From contig OZ247499.1 in the NCBI GenBank assembly GCA_965233625.1, positions 4,216,001 to 4,280,000 on the forward strand: a stretch of 64,000 bases of DNA, read 5' to 3'. Below are positions 1 to 7,699 of this stretch, one piece after another. Position 1 is the first letter of the stretch. The number at the start of each line of letters is the position of its first letter. The DNA is from G965233625 sp965233625. GTDB lineage: Bacteria; Planctomycetota; Planctomycetia; Pirellulales; Pirellulaceae. The notes under the pieces are model-generated. The model searched no databases. It saw only the letters and a program-made list of their open reading frames with translations, and was not told where the DNA came from. A program made the position numbers and the translations under genes.

Positions 1-1167
1 GAAATAGATCTTGCCATCGGCGTACAGCGGCGATGCAGAGAAATTACCGGAGATGCGTTTGCTCCAGATTTCTTCGCCCGTTTTGGCATCCAGGCAGGTG
101 GCGACGCCCCGGTCGTGAATCATATAAAGTTCATCGCCTACAACCAGCGGCGAAGGTTTGGCCGGCGCCGATTTCTTCACACGCCATTCAATCTCCGGCT
201 GGCCATCGCCGTCGTACTTCAGCGCCAGCAACTGGGAACGCAGGTAGCTGGTGAAGATATACACACGCCCATGTGCCGCCACGGGCGTTGGCACCAGAGA
301 GAAGCCGAGCACGCCGTAGCTGACTTTCCAAAGTTCTTCGCCAGTGGCCGGATCGTAGCCGTAGACCCAGTCGGCGCCGGGCGAAACCAGAACTTCTTTG
401 CCTTTGATCTTCACGATGATGGGCGTGCCGTACGCTTTTTTCAGCTGCGGATTTTCATTCATCTTACCGCTACGGCGGGCCTTCCAGGCCAGCTTGCCGC
501 TTTCTTTGAACAAGGCGGCCACGTACTGCTGATCGCTGCCATCGCAGTGGAAGATCATCAGTTCGCCCCACAGCACGGGCGTGCTGCCCGGTCCGTTTTC
601 GTGGTTGATCCGCAGGTCGCGGTTGGTCCACAGAACCTCCTGCGTCTTCGTATCCAGGCAGGCTGCGCCATTGGTGCCGAAGTAGCAGTACAGCCGTCCG
701 TCTTCCAGCACAGGGGTCGGCGATGCGAAGGAGTTGGTCGCATGCACCGGGTCGGGCTTCGGTTCGGTCATCAGCAGCACATCGTGCATCAGTTCGCCGG
801 TGGTGCGGTTCACGCAGATGGCGCGCATCTTCAGATCGTTCACCACGGTCAGCGGTTGATTGCCGGTGTTGCTGGCCAGACGGTTCTCTTTGTCTTTGGG
901 ATCAGCCAGTTTGACGGTCGCCGTCGTCATCCAGATCTGATCGCCTGAGATCACGGGCGAAGACCAGCCCAGGCCGGGGATCGGCGTCTTCCATTTGACG
1001 TTCTCCGTCTCGCTCCATTTAACAGGAACATCCTTCGCCGTCGCCACACCATTACCTGCCGGGCCGCGGAAGCGTGGCCACTCCTGCGCCTGCAACGTGC
1101 AGGTGGCAAACAGGAACAAAGCCAAAGAGAAACTGGCGGCGACGGCCGGAGATTGTCTGCGGTTCAT
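1..1167 (-). CDS. PQQ-like beta-propeller repeat protein, exported (3' end outside window)
   Basis: Partial gene, 389 codons visible, running off the left edge. It starts at the ATG whose complement is 1165-1167 and opens with a signal peptide (a hydrophobic run ending near TCTLQAQ), followed by EWPRFRGPAGNG, the usual opening of planctomycete PQQ-type propellers. Repeats carry the WKT, G-x-x-LY and D-x-x-TGE-x-LW signatures, for example DPATGEELWKVSYG and DAKTGEEIWSKRI, as in the BamB/PQQ-dehydrogenase fold. No catalytic residues of a PQQ dehydrogenase could be recognised, so a structural or binding role outside the cytoplasm is more likely than a confirmed enzyme. The RNA ligase gene lies 99 bp upstream on the same strand. 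Confidence 0.85.
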   Translation of the reverse strand, partial: MNRRQSPAVAASFSLALFLFATCTLQAQEWPRFRGPAGNGVATAKDVPVKWSETENVKWKTPIPGLGWSSPVISGDQIWMTTATVKLADPKDKENRLASNTGNQPLTVVNDLKMRAICVNRTTGELMHDVLLMTEPKPDPVHATNSFASPTPVLEDGRLYCYFGTNGAACLDTKTQEVLWTNRDLRINHENGPGSTPVLWGELMIFHCDGSDQQYVAALFKESGKLAWKARRSGKMNENPQLKKAYGTPIIVKIKGKEVLVSPGADWVYGYDPATGEELWKVSYGVLGFSLVPTPVAAHGRVYIFTSYLRSQLLALKYDGDGQPEIEWRVKKSAPAKPSPLVVGDELYMIHDRGVATCLDAKTGEEIWSKRISGNFSASPLYADGKIYF

Positions 1168-1266
1168 AGTGAATCTTCAGGTGGGCTAATACGGCTGGAA
1201 CGGCGATGCGGCCAGTATAATTCACCCGGCGCGGCATCGCACGCATCAGCCGCCGCAGATCCGCCG

Positions 1267-1911
1267 CTACTCCCAGTAGTCTTCCCACCGGCTGGAAAAC
1301 GCCTCTTTCAACCGTTGCAGATACGCATAGGTTTTGATCTTCACCATCCAGACTTCGCCCTGGCTGACGCCTTTGCAGATAACGCCTTCCGCCACATCGT
1401 AGGCGCCATCGCGGACAGCCTCCGCAAATTTGCCCGTCAACTTACCCCGGTAGACGACCCGCGCCGGGTTGCAGACCGCGAAGTCTGCGACAAACTGCTC
1501 CGGCGGCAGCATGCCTTCACCTTCACCTTCACATTCAACATCAAGCAGCCGCAGTTCTTTCGCGTCCGTGGCAACGTGCTTGCCGGCAAAAGAATTGGGG
1601 CCAAGGTACTCCGTAAACACACGGATATTTTCATACAAATCGTAAGGCGCCTGCTGAAAGACCTCCGCAAGCGGCCCGGCCAGTTGCTGCCGGAAAATGG
1701 AAGGCGCATCTTCCAGACCCGGATGCGTCTGATGGAACCGCGCGATGTCTTCATCCGTCAGATCAAACGCGGTACGACGCGTCCCAAAGCTATGCCAGCC
1801 CAGTTCCACATTCCACGACCAATGCAGATTGGTGCCATCATACTTTTCAAACGCAATACAACGCCCGCTAGGACAATTCTTACTGCCAGGAATCTTCGGG
1901 TAATACAACAT
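1267..1911 (-). CDS. RNA ligase family protein (Rnl2-like nucleotidyltransferase core)
   Basis: A 214-residue protein starting at the ATG complementary to 1909-1911; the reading frame continues upstream only to a TTG. It carries the covalent nucleotidyltransferase signature EKYDGTN, with adenylated lysine K23, then EGVICKG (motif IV) and VKIKTYAYL (motif V) near the C-terminus. These define the ATP-dependent RNA ligase superfamily (PF09414 type). At 214 residues it is essentially only the adenylyltransferase core; T4 Rnl2 is about 334 residues and has an extra C-terminal domain. The expected reaction is sealing of 3'-OH/5'-phosphate RNA ends through an AMP intermediate. No kinase/phosphatase or tRNA gene is adjacent, so the substrate is unknown. 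Confidence 0.8.
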   Translation of the reverse strand: MLYYPKIPGSKNCPSGRCIAFEKYDGTNLHWSWNVELGWHSFGTRRTAFDLTDEDIARFHQTHPGLEDAPSIFRQQLAGPLAEVFQQAPYDLYENIRVFTEYLGPNSFAGKHVATDAKELRLLDVECEGEGEGMLPPEQFVADFAVCNPARVVYRGKLTGKFAEAVRDGAYDVAEGVICKGVSQGEVWMVKIKTYAYLQRLKEAFSSRWEDYWE

Positions 1912-2106
1912 CACGCCATCCGCCGCCGGTGAAAGGTGCAGCCACAAACTACGAGCCGACGGGTCACGCTACGGACCATCCGGAGTAGCACATCAAGCGC
2001 ATGCAGAACCAACGGGACGCCGTAGCGTTTCACGTTGCAGTTCGTGGCGTAGCGATACAGACAACGGCGATTTGACAGTTGTTCGCACGTGTTTTCATGG
2101 AGGACG

Positions 2107-2547
2107 TCAGTTTGCCAGATTTATGACGAATTCCTCGAACATAGTAGCGACAATTTCACTTTCCACATCAGGTCCCCATGCGACTATCAGACAAGTGGCG
2201 TCGCCTTGGCTATTTCTAGATTCAATGCAATACGTGGTGCTGCAACCATCGCTACAAACAGGTACTAGATGGGTGGGGAAGTTCCCATTCATAGCGGCTC
2301 TGATTCTTTCGGTTTCCTGGACAACGTCTCGCCAAAGCGGAGGTTCGTCGCTTGATGTCTCGAATAGGCCAGCAATATCGAATCCAGATCCCATGACGGC
2401 ACCGTAGTTCGCTAAGAAGTTTCTGTACGGCTTGGGGAACGAGACCGCTAACCGCGATTCGGCAGTTGCGATTACCAGTTCCGATACAGAGCCAGCCACA
2501 TACGCCCCACCAATTATCCTTTTGTAGTCCGCGATAATTTCGGTCAT
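2107..2547 (-). CDS. SMI1/KNR4 (SUKH) family protein
   Basis: A 146-residue protein beginning at the ATG complementary to 2545-2547. The segment ESRLAVSFPKPYRNFLANYGA and the following GFDIAGLF match the SUKH pattern (a helix before LP-x-x-Y-x-x-FL-x-x-NGG and then the first strand). The C-terminal part (WGPDVESEIVATMFEEFVINL) also fits. SUKH proteins are best known as immunity proteins of contact-dependent or polymorphic toxins, but many solitary bacterial copies have no known partner. No toxin gene is adjacent: the downstream neighbour is a serine hydrolase. Codon use here is more AT-rich than in the flanking genes, which may mean acquisition by transfer. Confidence 0.75.
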   Translation of the reverse strand: MTEIIADYKRIIGGAYVAGSVSELVIATAESRLAVSFPKPYRNFLANYGAVMGSGFDIAGLFETSSDEPPLWRDVVQETERIRAAMNGNFPTHLVPVCSDGCSTTYCIESRNSQGDATCLIVAWGPDVESEIVATMFEEFVINLAN

Positions 2548-2579
2548 TATTGTCTCGCCCTATTACCACTTACGCCAAT

Positions 2580-3647
2580 CTAAACAGTGTCCATCAGCAT
2601 TCTGCCCAATCGTTCGCGGAGCATGATGCCGTCGTTGGAGCGGCCGTTGAATAGCAGCACGGCGCCTTTGCCTGAGTGGGGAAAGCCTAGCAGCAGGGCG
2701 CGGAAGCCGCGGTTGTCTCCGCCGTGGCGGAAGTGCCGGCGGTTGCGTTTGCCGCGCACCATTACGCCGAGGCCTTCGTTGCACATATCCAGAATCATTG
2801 CTTCGGAGAGGAAGCGGCCCTGCGGATTCACGCCGCGGCGGAGGATGGTCGCCAGAATCTTCTGCAGATCCTCCACCGTGCTGAACAGCCCGCCGGCAGC
2901 CGACCACGGCGCCAGTTCCTGACCGCCGGCGATGGGCGTTCCCGTATCATCGTGCCCGGCAGCGAGTTGCCAGTCTGCGGGCGGGTACAGTTCGTAGGTT
3001 GAACGACTGGCGCCGAGAGCGGGGAAGACTTCGTCGTTCATGTACTTTGCGAACGTCGTGCCGGTAATCTGCTCCACGATATGTTGCAGGATGGTGTAGC
3101 CGACGCCTGAATAAGCGTACTGCTCGCCCGGCATAGCGGTCAGCATGAAGGGGTGGTCGCCCTGCCAGCCGTGCCACATTTCGCCCAGACTTGGCACATA
3201 GGCGCCGGGCTGGCGTTCAAACCGCAGCGACCCGCCGCCATGCGGCAGCGGTAGGAAGGCGTCGTTCGCGCGGTTGGGCGTGGTGCCACGGCCGATGACG
3301 CCGGAGCGATGCTGCAGGAGCCATCGCACCGTCACTGGCGCCGGCGCCTTCCGCATCCGTTCGGCCACAAAGTGATGCCAGGGCAGATCGTATTGCAGCC
3401 ACGGCGTCACATCCGCATCCAGCGGCAACAATCCGCGCTCCACAAGTTGCAACACCGCCAGCGCCGCAACCGGCTTCGACAAAGACGCGGTATGAAACAC
3501 CGTCTGCGGTGTCACCGGCGCGCCATCCCAGGCAACCTGCCCCACACACAGCACCGCCCCCGGCTGCCCCGCCGCAACAACGCCCATCTGCACACCGGGG
3601 ACGCGGTTCTTTTCGAGTAAGGGAAGGACATCGGCTGCGTTCAACAC
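2580..3647 (-). CDS. Serine hydrolase, class C beta-lactamase/esterase family
   Basis: A 355-residue protein of the beta-lactamase superfamily (PF00144). The nucleophile motif SLSK (S55 to K58) sits in FHTASLSKPVAAL, and the second motif is YSG (Y179) where many relatives have YSN. A C-terminal HGG in RHFHRHGGDNRGF-like context corresponds to the third active-site strand. There is no signal peptide, so it is probably cytoplasmic. The first codon is GTG (complement of 3645-3647) without an obvious Shine-Dalgarno sequence, so the start is uncertain. Members act as esterases, D-aminopeptidases or PBP-like enzymes, and substrate cannot be read from sequence. It is 32 bp upstream of the SUKH gene on the same strand. 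Confidence 0.85.
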   Translation of the reverse strand: MLNAADVLPLLEKNRVPGVQMGVVAAGQPGAVLCVGQVAWDGAPVTPQTVFHTASLSKPVAALAVLQLVERGLLPLDADVTPWLQYDLPWHHFVAERMRKAPAPVTVRWLLQHRSGVIGRGTTPNRANDAFLPLPHGGGSLRFERQPGAYVPSLGEMWHGWQGDHPFMLTAMPGEQYAYSGVGYTILQHIVEQITGTTFAKYMNDEVFPALGASRSTYELYPPADWQLAAGHDDTGTPIAGGQELAPWSAAGGLFSTVEDLQKILATILRRGVNPQGRFLSEAMILDMCNEGLGVMVRGKRNRRHFRHGGDNRGFRALLLGFPHSGKGAVLLFNGRSNDGIMLRERLGRMLMDTV

Positions 3648-4030
3648 TGGCTAATCTCTAGTGTTAGGCTTCGAGAGCGTGCGAGCGGTCGATTGTACAT
3701 CTCGATGGGTCCAATTTGAGGCAGATAGATTCTGGTCTCCGGCTGGACCTTTCAAAAACCGTGAAAATCTTTCCATCAATCGACGTTCGCCAGCAGGTTG
3801 CTCCGTCAACGCGGATTTTTCTTTCCGGCTACGCGAAGACTGCAAGTTGTTTTGCTTCATCACCTTACGGGATTCGATATCGTTTTTTCCAAAGCTTCGC
3901 CGGCGCCTTTGGCGCGCTGTGTGCTTTACCTCTCGTCCGTCACCATGACGACCTGCTGGGCGGGTCAGCTTGCTTCACGTGGGCTGTGACGGCTGAAGAT
4001 TGAGAATCACGGACTGGCTTATCGAAAAGG
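3648..4030. other. Intergenic region without supported gene
   Basis: Three overlapping plus-strand reading frames run through here (3661-3948, 3716-4003, 3798-3989). None has a good ribosome binding site, a recognisable domain or a consistent codon pattern, and they overlap each other in different frames. I see no RNA gene, repeat or clear terminator. The region probably holds the promoter of the divergent serine hydrolase. Confidence 0.4.
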
Positions 4031-4291
4031 ATGACGATCATGGTGAAACTGGCTAACAACGTACTGGCGGCCCGCAGCGAAACGGTTTGTAGCGATCCTT
4101 ACTTGGCTTCGCTGATTCACTCTCTTGACGCGTGCCCGGATGCGGCGACGCCGGAAAACCGCCTGGCGAATCCCGTCCGTCGCGACCGCAATGGCTGCTG
4201 CGGCGACCGCCACAATCCCCCGCACGCCGGTGAAGCCGCGCCTTACGCCCTGCCTTGGCACCCGACGGGCGGCGCCTTCACCAGCAAGTAA
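4031..4291 (+). CDS. Small hypothetical protein (86 aa), doubtful
   Basis: Open frame from the ATG at 4031, preceded by AAAAGG about 4 bases upstream, which is a plausible ribosome binding site. Third positions are mostly G or C, as in the real genes nearby. The product has no membrane segment and no recognised domain; it contains RNGCCGDRHN and a proline/glycine-rich end. A minus-strand frame (4019-4444) overlaps it and the end of the lipoprotein gene and looks like a shadow. It could be a lineage-specific small protein or noise. Confidence 0.35.
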   Translation: MTIMVKLANNVLAARSETVCSDPYLASLIHSLDACPDAATPENRLANPVRRDRNGCCGDRHNPPHAGEAAPYALPWHPTGGAFTSK

Positions 4292-4379
4292 ACTCTTTAA
4301 CGAGCCGGGCGTGGTGCATCGCCGCGCCACACGGACACGTCGCTGGGGATGTTTCCGCTGACCGTTCTTTCTGATCCGG

Positions 4380-4745
4380 CTATTCCGCCGGTTTATCGCG
4401 CACCAGTTTGACAATGGCTGGCGTGCCCGGAATCTCCACGGCAATGGTGTCCGGGTCCGTGAATTCGAGACTGCCCGTCACGGCGACTTGCGTGGAATCC
4501 GTTTTGTTGGTCCACAGCACCTGCATCTTATCGCCCTCGGCGGTCTGAATTTCCCAATCGTAGACAACCTGCGACGCCGGGAACTGAACCACGGCCGTGC
4601 CATCGGGATTAAAATTCACCTCCTGAATCGCCAGGCCCAGCAGCCCCTGCGCACGCCATTTCCCATACAACCGCATCTCAGGCGTCATGCAGCCTGGCAG
4701 TGTAAGCAGTAGCGCGGCGAAGATCCATAAGCAGTAGCGTTGCAT
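4380..4745 (-). CDS. Small lipoprotein, unknown function
   Basis: A 121-residue protein whose ATG is complementary to 4743-4745, with AGGAGAG a few bases upstream. The N-terminus is a lipoprotein signal: MQR, a hydrophobic core, then the lipobox LPGC with Cys19. The mature part (YGKWRAQG, FNPDGTAVVQF, VYDWEIQ, DPDTIAVEIPG) reads as a small beta-rich lipocalin-like domain of the sort often seen in planctomycete lipoproteins with a GxW motif. No catalytic residues are evident. It probably sits in a membrane facing the periplasm. Confidence 0.75.
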   Translation of the reverse strand: MQRYCLWIFAALLLTLPGCMTPEMRLYGKWRAQGLLGLAIQEVNFNPDGTAVVQFPASQVVYDWEIQTAEGDKMQVLWTNKTDSTQVAVTGSLEFTDPDTIAVEIPGTPAIVKLVRDKPAE

Positions 4746-4894
4746 CCGTTCTCTCCTGATTGAATGGGCTTTGTTTGCATTTTTGCGAGCAGCGATATCT
4801 TAACCCTTTATGGCCGGGACGTAGATGAAGGACTGCTTAGAATTTGATTGTTCAAACGGTTAAGCGGTGCTAGGTTGGATCGTCGAGGAGACAA

Positions 4895-5143
4895 ATGACC
4901 GAACAGACTCAGCATGTAATCGACCTGGCAAAACGCTTACCCTACAAAGATCAGGCGATAATGATTGATGCGCTATTACAGAATATGCCCGAAAGCGCTT
5001 GTATGGAATCAGTATTTGATGCGGACGTAGAGTTGGCGTGGCAGTTAGAAATCGAGCGGCGTGTGGCCGAATCCGACGCCGGCGACAAGCCATCGATTCC
5101 ATTTGACGCGGCCTGGAAACGCATCTCAGGGCAGAATGACTAA
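4895..5143 (+). CDS. Addiction-module antitoxin-like protein (PF09720 type), no toxin partner
   Basis: An 82-residue acidic protein with a strong GAGGAG ribosome binding site 5 bases before the ATG. The pattern is that of the 'putative addiction module component' family: an N-terminal helix with LAKRLPYKDQAIMIDALLQNMPES, then VELAWQLEIERRVAESDAGDKPSIPFDAAWKRIS, where the family has WxxEIxxRxxEIxxGxxxxxPxxE. Members normally precede a RelE/ParE-type toxin. Here the next gene is a convergent WD40 gene ending 25 bp away, and no toxin-like frame lies on either side. It is therefore a solitary antitoxin, possibly a remnant of a system or acting in trans. Confidence 0.75.
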   Translation: MTEQTQHVIDLAKRLPYKDQAIMIDALLQNMPESACMESVFDADVELAWQLEIERRVAESDAGDKPSIPFDAAWKRISGQND

Positions 5144-5168
5144 GCGTCTTGATCCCTAATCCGCTAAC

Positions 5169-6269
5169 TCAGTCCTTCAAGTGCAGCAACTGGCTGCCGT
5201 CGGTGGCGGCGCGGAGCATGCCGCCGTGGCAACCGGCGAGGAAGGCCTGGCCATCGGGCGTGAAGGTGTAGCGGCGTGGGCTTTGGGCGGGGGATGGTTT
5301 GTCTTTGGGGGCGAAGTGCGTTTTGAAGCTGCCGCGCTGGAAGGTATAGCGGGCCAGCTGTTCGCCCGTGGTGCGGTCCCAGAAGGTGCAGTCGCCGGTT
5401 GTCTGGTCGCCGGCGCCGATGCGTGTTGCACTGTAGAATGGCTGTGTGAATCCGCGGCCGCCCGTCTCTAGCCGCCTCGACGGTAAGAAGCTGGGCAGGG
5501 GCTGGATCGGCTTGATGTCCGCAGTGTTCCAGACAAAAACGCGACCGCCGCGATGGCCCGAAGCCAGTTCACGGCCGTCCGGCGCGAAGGCGAGCGAGTA
5601 AAACGCAGCGGCCAATGGCGGCGACTGGCGCAGCAGGCGGCCGTTTGTATCGCCTACTTTCAGCGTGTGCAGGCCGCCATCCGGCACGACCCCTGCCAGC
5701 AGTTTCCCCCCTGGTGCATATTCAATGGCCACGGCGTTGCGGAAATGCGAGAGTTCTTTCAGCCGTTTGAAATTCTGCGTGTCGTACAACACGCACTTAC
5801 TGCGGCTTAGCACAGCGATTCGGTCGCCCACGGGCGAAAGGGCGAAGTTCCAGCAGCCATTGAAACGGTGCACCACTTTGCGAGTGGCGATGTCCCACAC
5901 GCAAACTTCATTCATGGGCGAACCATCGGGCATCTGAAAGATGCGGGCTGACACTAGGCGTTTGCCGTCGCGCGAGAGCGCGATGCGAAGGATGTCGCCG
6001 AAGGTTTCAATCCGCTGTAGCATCTCGCCGCTGGAAAGACTCCAGACCTGCAGCACGGCGCATTTGCGGTAGTTGGAATGTGGCCGCGGTGGATCGGCCC
6101 CGCTGGATAGTCCCGATTTTCCCGTGGCAGCCAGCATTCCGTCCGCACTGATCGCCACCGCCTGCGCCACCCGCGTGGGTACAAAAGGCGCCGCGTGCAA
6201 CACCTTGGTGGTAAGACTCACGATGCCAATGAGCAGCGCGGCGGTGAGGGAAAGAAGGTGCAGCCGCAT
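5169..6269 (-). CDS. Exported WD40-repeat protein
   Basis: A 366-residue protein with an N-terminal signal or anchor segment (LLSLTAALLIGIVSLTT). It contains WD40-type blades, seen as LQVWSLSSGEMLQRIE, VCVWDIATRKVVHRF and VFVWNTADIKPI, plus F-x-PDG turns (LAFAPDGRELASG, FTPDGQAFLAG). This gives a six- or seven-bladed propeller acting outside the cytoplasm. No enzyme motif was seen, so a protein-interaction scaffold is the conservative reading. It converges with the antitoxin-like gene and diverges from the DUF4105 lipoprotein gene, whose start is about 220 bp away, so the two share a promoter region. Confidence 0.8.
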   Translation of the reverse strand: MRLHLLSLTAALLIGIVSLTTKVLHAAPFVPTRVAQAVAISADGMLAATGKSGLSSGADPPRPHSNYRKCAVLQVWSLSSGEMLQRIETFGDILRIALSRDGKRLVSARIFQMPDGSPMNEVCVWDIATRKVVHRFNGCWNFALSPVGDRIAVLSRSKCVLYDTQNFKRLKELSHFRNAVAIEYAPGGKLLAGVVPDGGLHTLKVGDTNGRLLRQSPPLAAAFYSLAFAPDGRELASGHRGGRVFVWNTADIKPIQPLPSFLPSRRLETGGRGFTQPFYSATRIGAGDQTTGDCTFWDRTTGEQLARYTFQRGSFKTHFAPKDKPSPAQSPRRYTFTPDGQAFLAGCHGGMLRAATDGSQLLHLKD

Positions 6270-6486
6270 GCCGGGCCTCGCAACTTGAGAAAAAATCGGG
6301 TGGGTTCCCGGATTTTACCATAACGGCCTTGTGACAGCGAAAAGATGCCGCTACTCTCCGCCCGGCCAATTCGTATCCCGCTGCGGCGCGGAACTGGCAC
6401 ACTTTTCAAACGCTTCTCTAAAACGGTTTCACCAGCCATTGCCTGCGCGGGCAACGGTCGACTTCTCTTGCGGGAAGTCTGCAAGC

Positions 6487-7416
6487 ATGGGCGCCAGCAA
6501 CTGCATATCCGCTGTACACAAACCGCCAGCAGCCGCTGCGCTGCTTGTATTTGCGTGCTGGATGACGGGTTGTGCGAACCTGCGGCCTGCGCCAGAGATC
6601 GAAACCGTGTTGCGCCCCGCGCTGCCGGCGGTGGAATCGCTGCCAGGCGCCAGCGTGCTGTCGCCTTCGAATCATCGCGACTGGGACCCCAACCTTGCCG
6701 TGCTCGCCGATGCAACCATCGACGGCGATGACGTGACTATCCGCAACGTACGAAACACTTCGTATATTACGGAGACGGATTACCTGATCAAACACGAAGA
6801 CCGCCAGTTTAAACTCAGCGATCTAGAGACGGTCGATTTTATTCTGGTCCCGTTCGCCGATGCGCCGGCTTTAGCCCACACGATGCTCAGCTTCGGGCTG
6901 AAGAACGGGCAGTATCTGTGCGTATCTGCCGAAGTGCGGCTGGAGCGTGACGAAGTTTATTCGCCTGTTACCGGCGCCATGCGGCAGTTTGAACTGATGT
7001 ATGTAGTCGGCACCGAGCGTGATCTGTTCCGCCTGCGCGTGGAGCATCGCAAAGCGGATGTGTACATCTATCCGGCGAAAGCCACACCGCAGCAGGTGCA
7101 GACGCTGTTTGTAGATGTGATGCGACGGGTGAATCAACTGGCCGGTCAGCCGGAGTTTTACGACACCGTCACCAACAACTGCACAACCGCCATCGTGCGG
7201 CACATCAACGCGCTGGCGCCGGGGCGAATACCCGCCGACATCCGCGTGCTGCTGCCAGGCTATTCCGCGCGGATGGCTTATGACCTGGGGCTGTTGGACA
7301 CGAAGCTATCGTTTGAAGAAACGACAAGCCGCGTGCTGGCCAACCGCCGCATCCTGGCCCATCGCGACGATCGTGATTTCTCCCGGAAGATCCGCCAGCA
7401 CGCTCCGCTGCGATAG
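6487..7416 (+). CDS. DUF4105 (Lnb-type periplasmic) lipoprotein
   Basis: A 309-residue protein from the ATG at 6487, preceded by GCGGGAAG; the frame extends upstream to a GTG at 6331, but the lipoprotein signal (FACWMTGC) makes 6487 the natural start. The mature part matches DUF4105: DFILVPFADAPALAHTMLSFG, then SAEVRLERDEVYSP and a C-terminal NNCTTAIVRHIN, where the conserved NC-T motif resembles the papain-like NlpC-type nucleophile. The Asn-Cys-Thr and the upstream His support a cysteine hydrolase or acyltransferase fold. Related planctomycete proteins sit alone in the genome, and substrate is unknown. A stem-loop overlapping the stop codon may terminate transcription. Confidence 0.8.
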   Translation: MGASNCISAVHKPPAAAALLVFACWMTGCANLRPAPEIETVLRPALPAVESLPGASVLSPSNHRDWDPNLAVLADATIDGDDVTIRNVRNTSYITETDYLIKHEDRQFKLSDLETVDFILVPFADAPALAHTMLSFGLKNGQYLCVSAEVRLERDEVYSPVTGAMRQFELMYVVGTERDLFRLRVEHRKADVYIYPAKATPQQVQTLFVDVMRRVNQLAGQPEFYDTVTNNCTTAIVRHINALAPGRIPADIRVLLPGYSARMAYDLGLLDTKLSFEETTSRVLANRRILAHRDDRDFSRKIRQHAPLR

Positions 7417-7433
7417 CGCCGCGGAGCGTTTTG
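7401..7433 (+). terminator. Possible intrinsic terminator of the DUF4105 gene
   Basis: Arms CGCTCCGC and GCGGAGCG (8 bp, perfect) flank a 12-base loop containing the stop codon and are followed by TTTT. The T run is short, so termination is likely but not certain. Confidence 0.4.
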
Positions 7434-7466
7434 GGTGCAACCTATTTGGTTAGCAGCGTTACATCT

Positions 7467-7650
7467 GGTCCCCTCGCCCCTCCGGGGAGAGGGTTAGGGT
7501 GAGGGGGTACAGAATCCGTCCATCATCAACGCTTTGCGGGGTGTCAGCCGAACGGACAAAAGCTTCTTGTGGCTTCTAAGAAATAGAAGGCGGGCGACCC
7601 CTCATCTGGCCTGACGGCCTGTCTTCTCCCCAGAGGGGCGAAGAGGGATT
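7467..7650. repeat. Pair of inverted intergenic repeats (CCCTCGCCCCTC/GGGGAGA type)
   Basis: Two copies of a pyrimidine-rich motif in opposite orientation lie between the DUF4105 gene and thiC. Copy one is at 7467-7508 and contains CGCCCCTCCGGGGAGAGGG. Copy two, read on the minus strand, is at 7597-7650 and contains CGCCCCTCTGGGGAGAAG. Each copy holds its own small hairpin (CCCCTCCGGGG and CCCCAGAGGGG). This family of intergenic repeat occurs in many GC-rich genomes. Lying between convergent genes, it may help end transcription from both sides. Confidence 0.6.
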
Positions 7651-7699
7651 ATGTTGTTGCCACAACATAATATCCGCACCCCACGAGTAAAATCGAAGA

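Noticed and set aside
1153..1932. 259-codon plus-strand frame opposite the RNA ligase
   Set aside because: The minus-strand protein has all the RNA ligase motifs; the plus frame has none.
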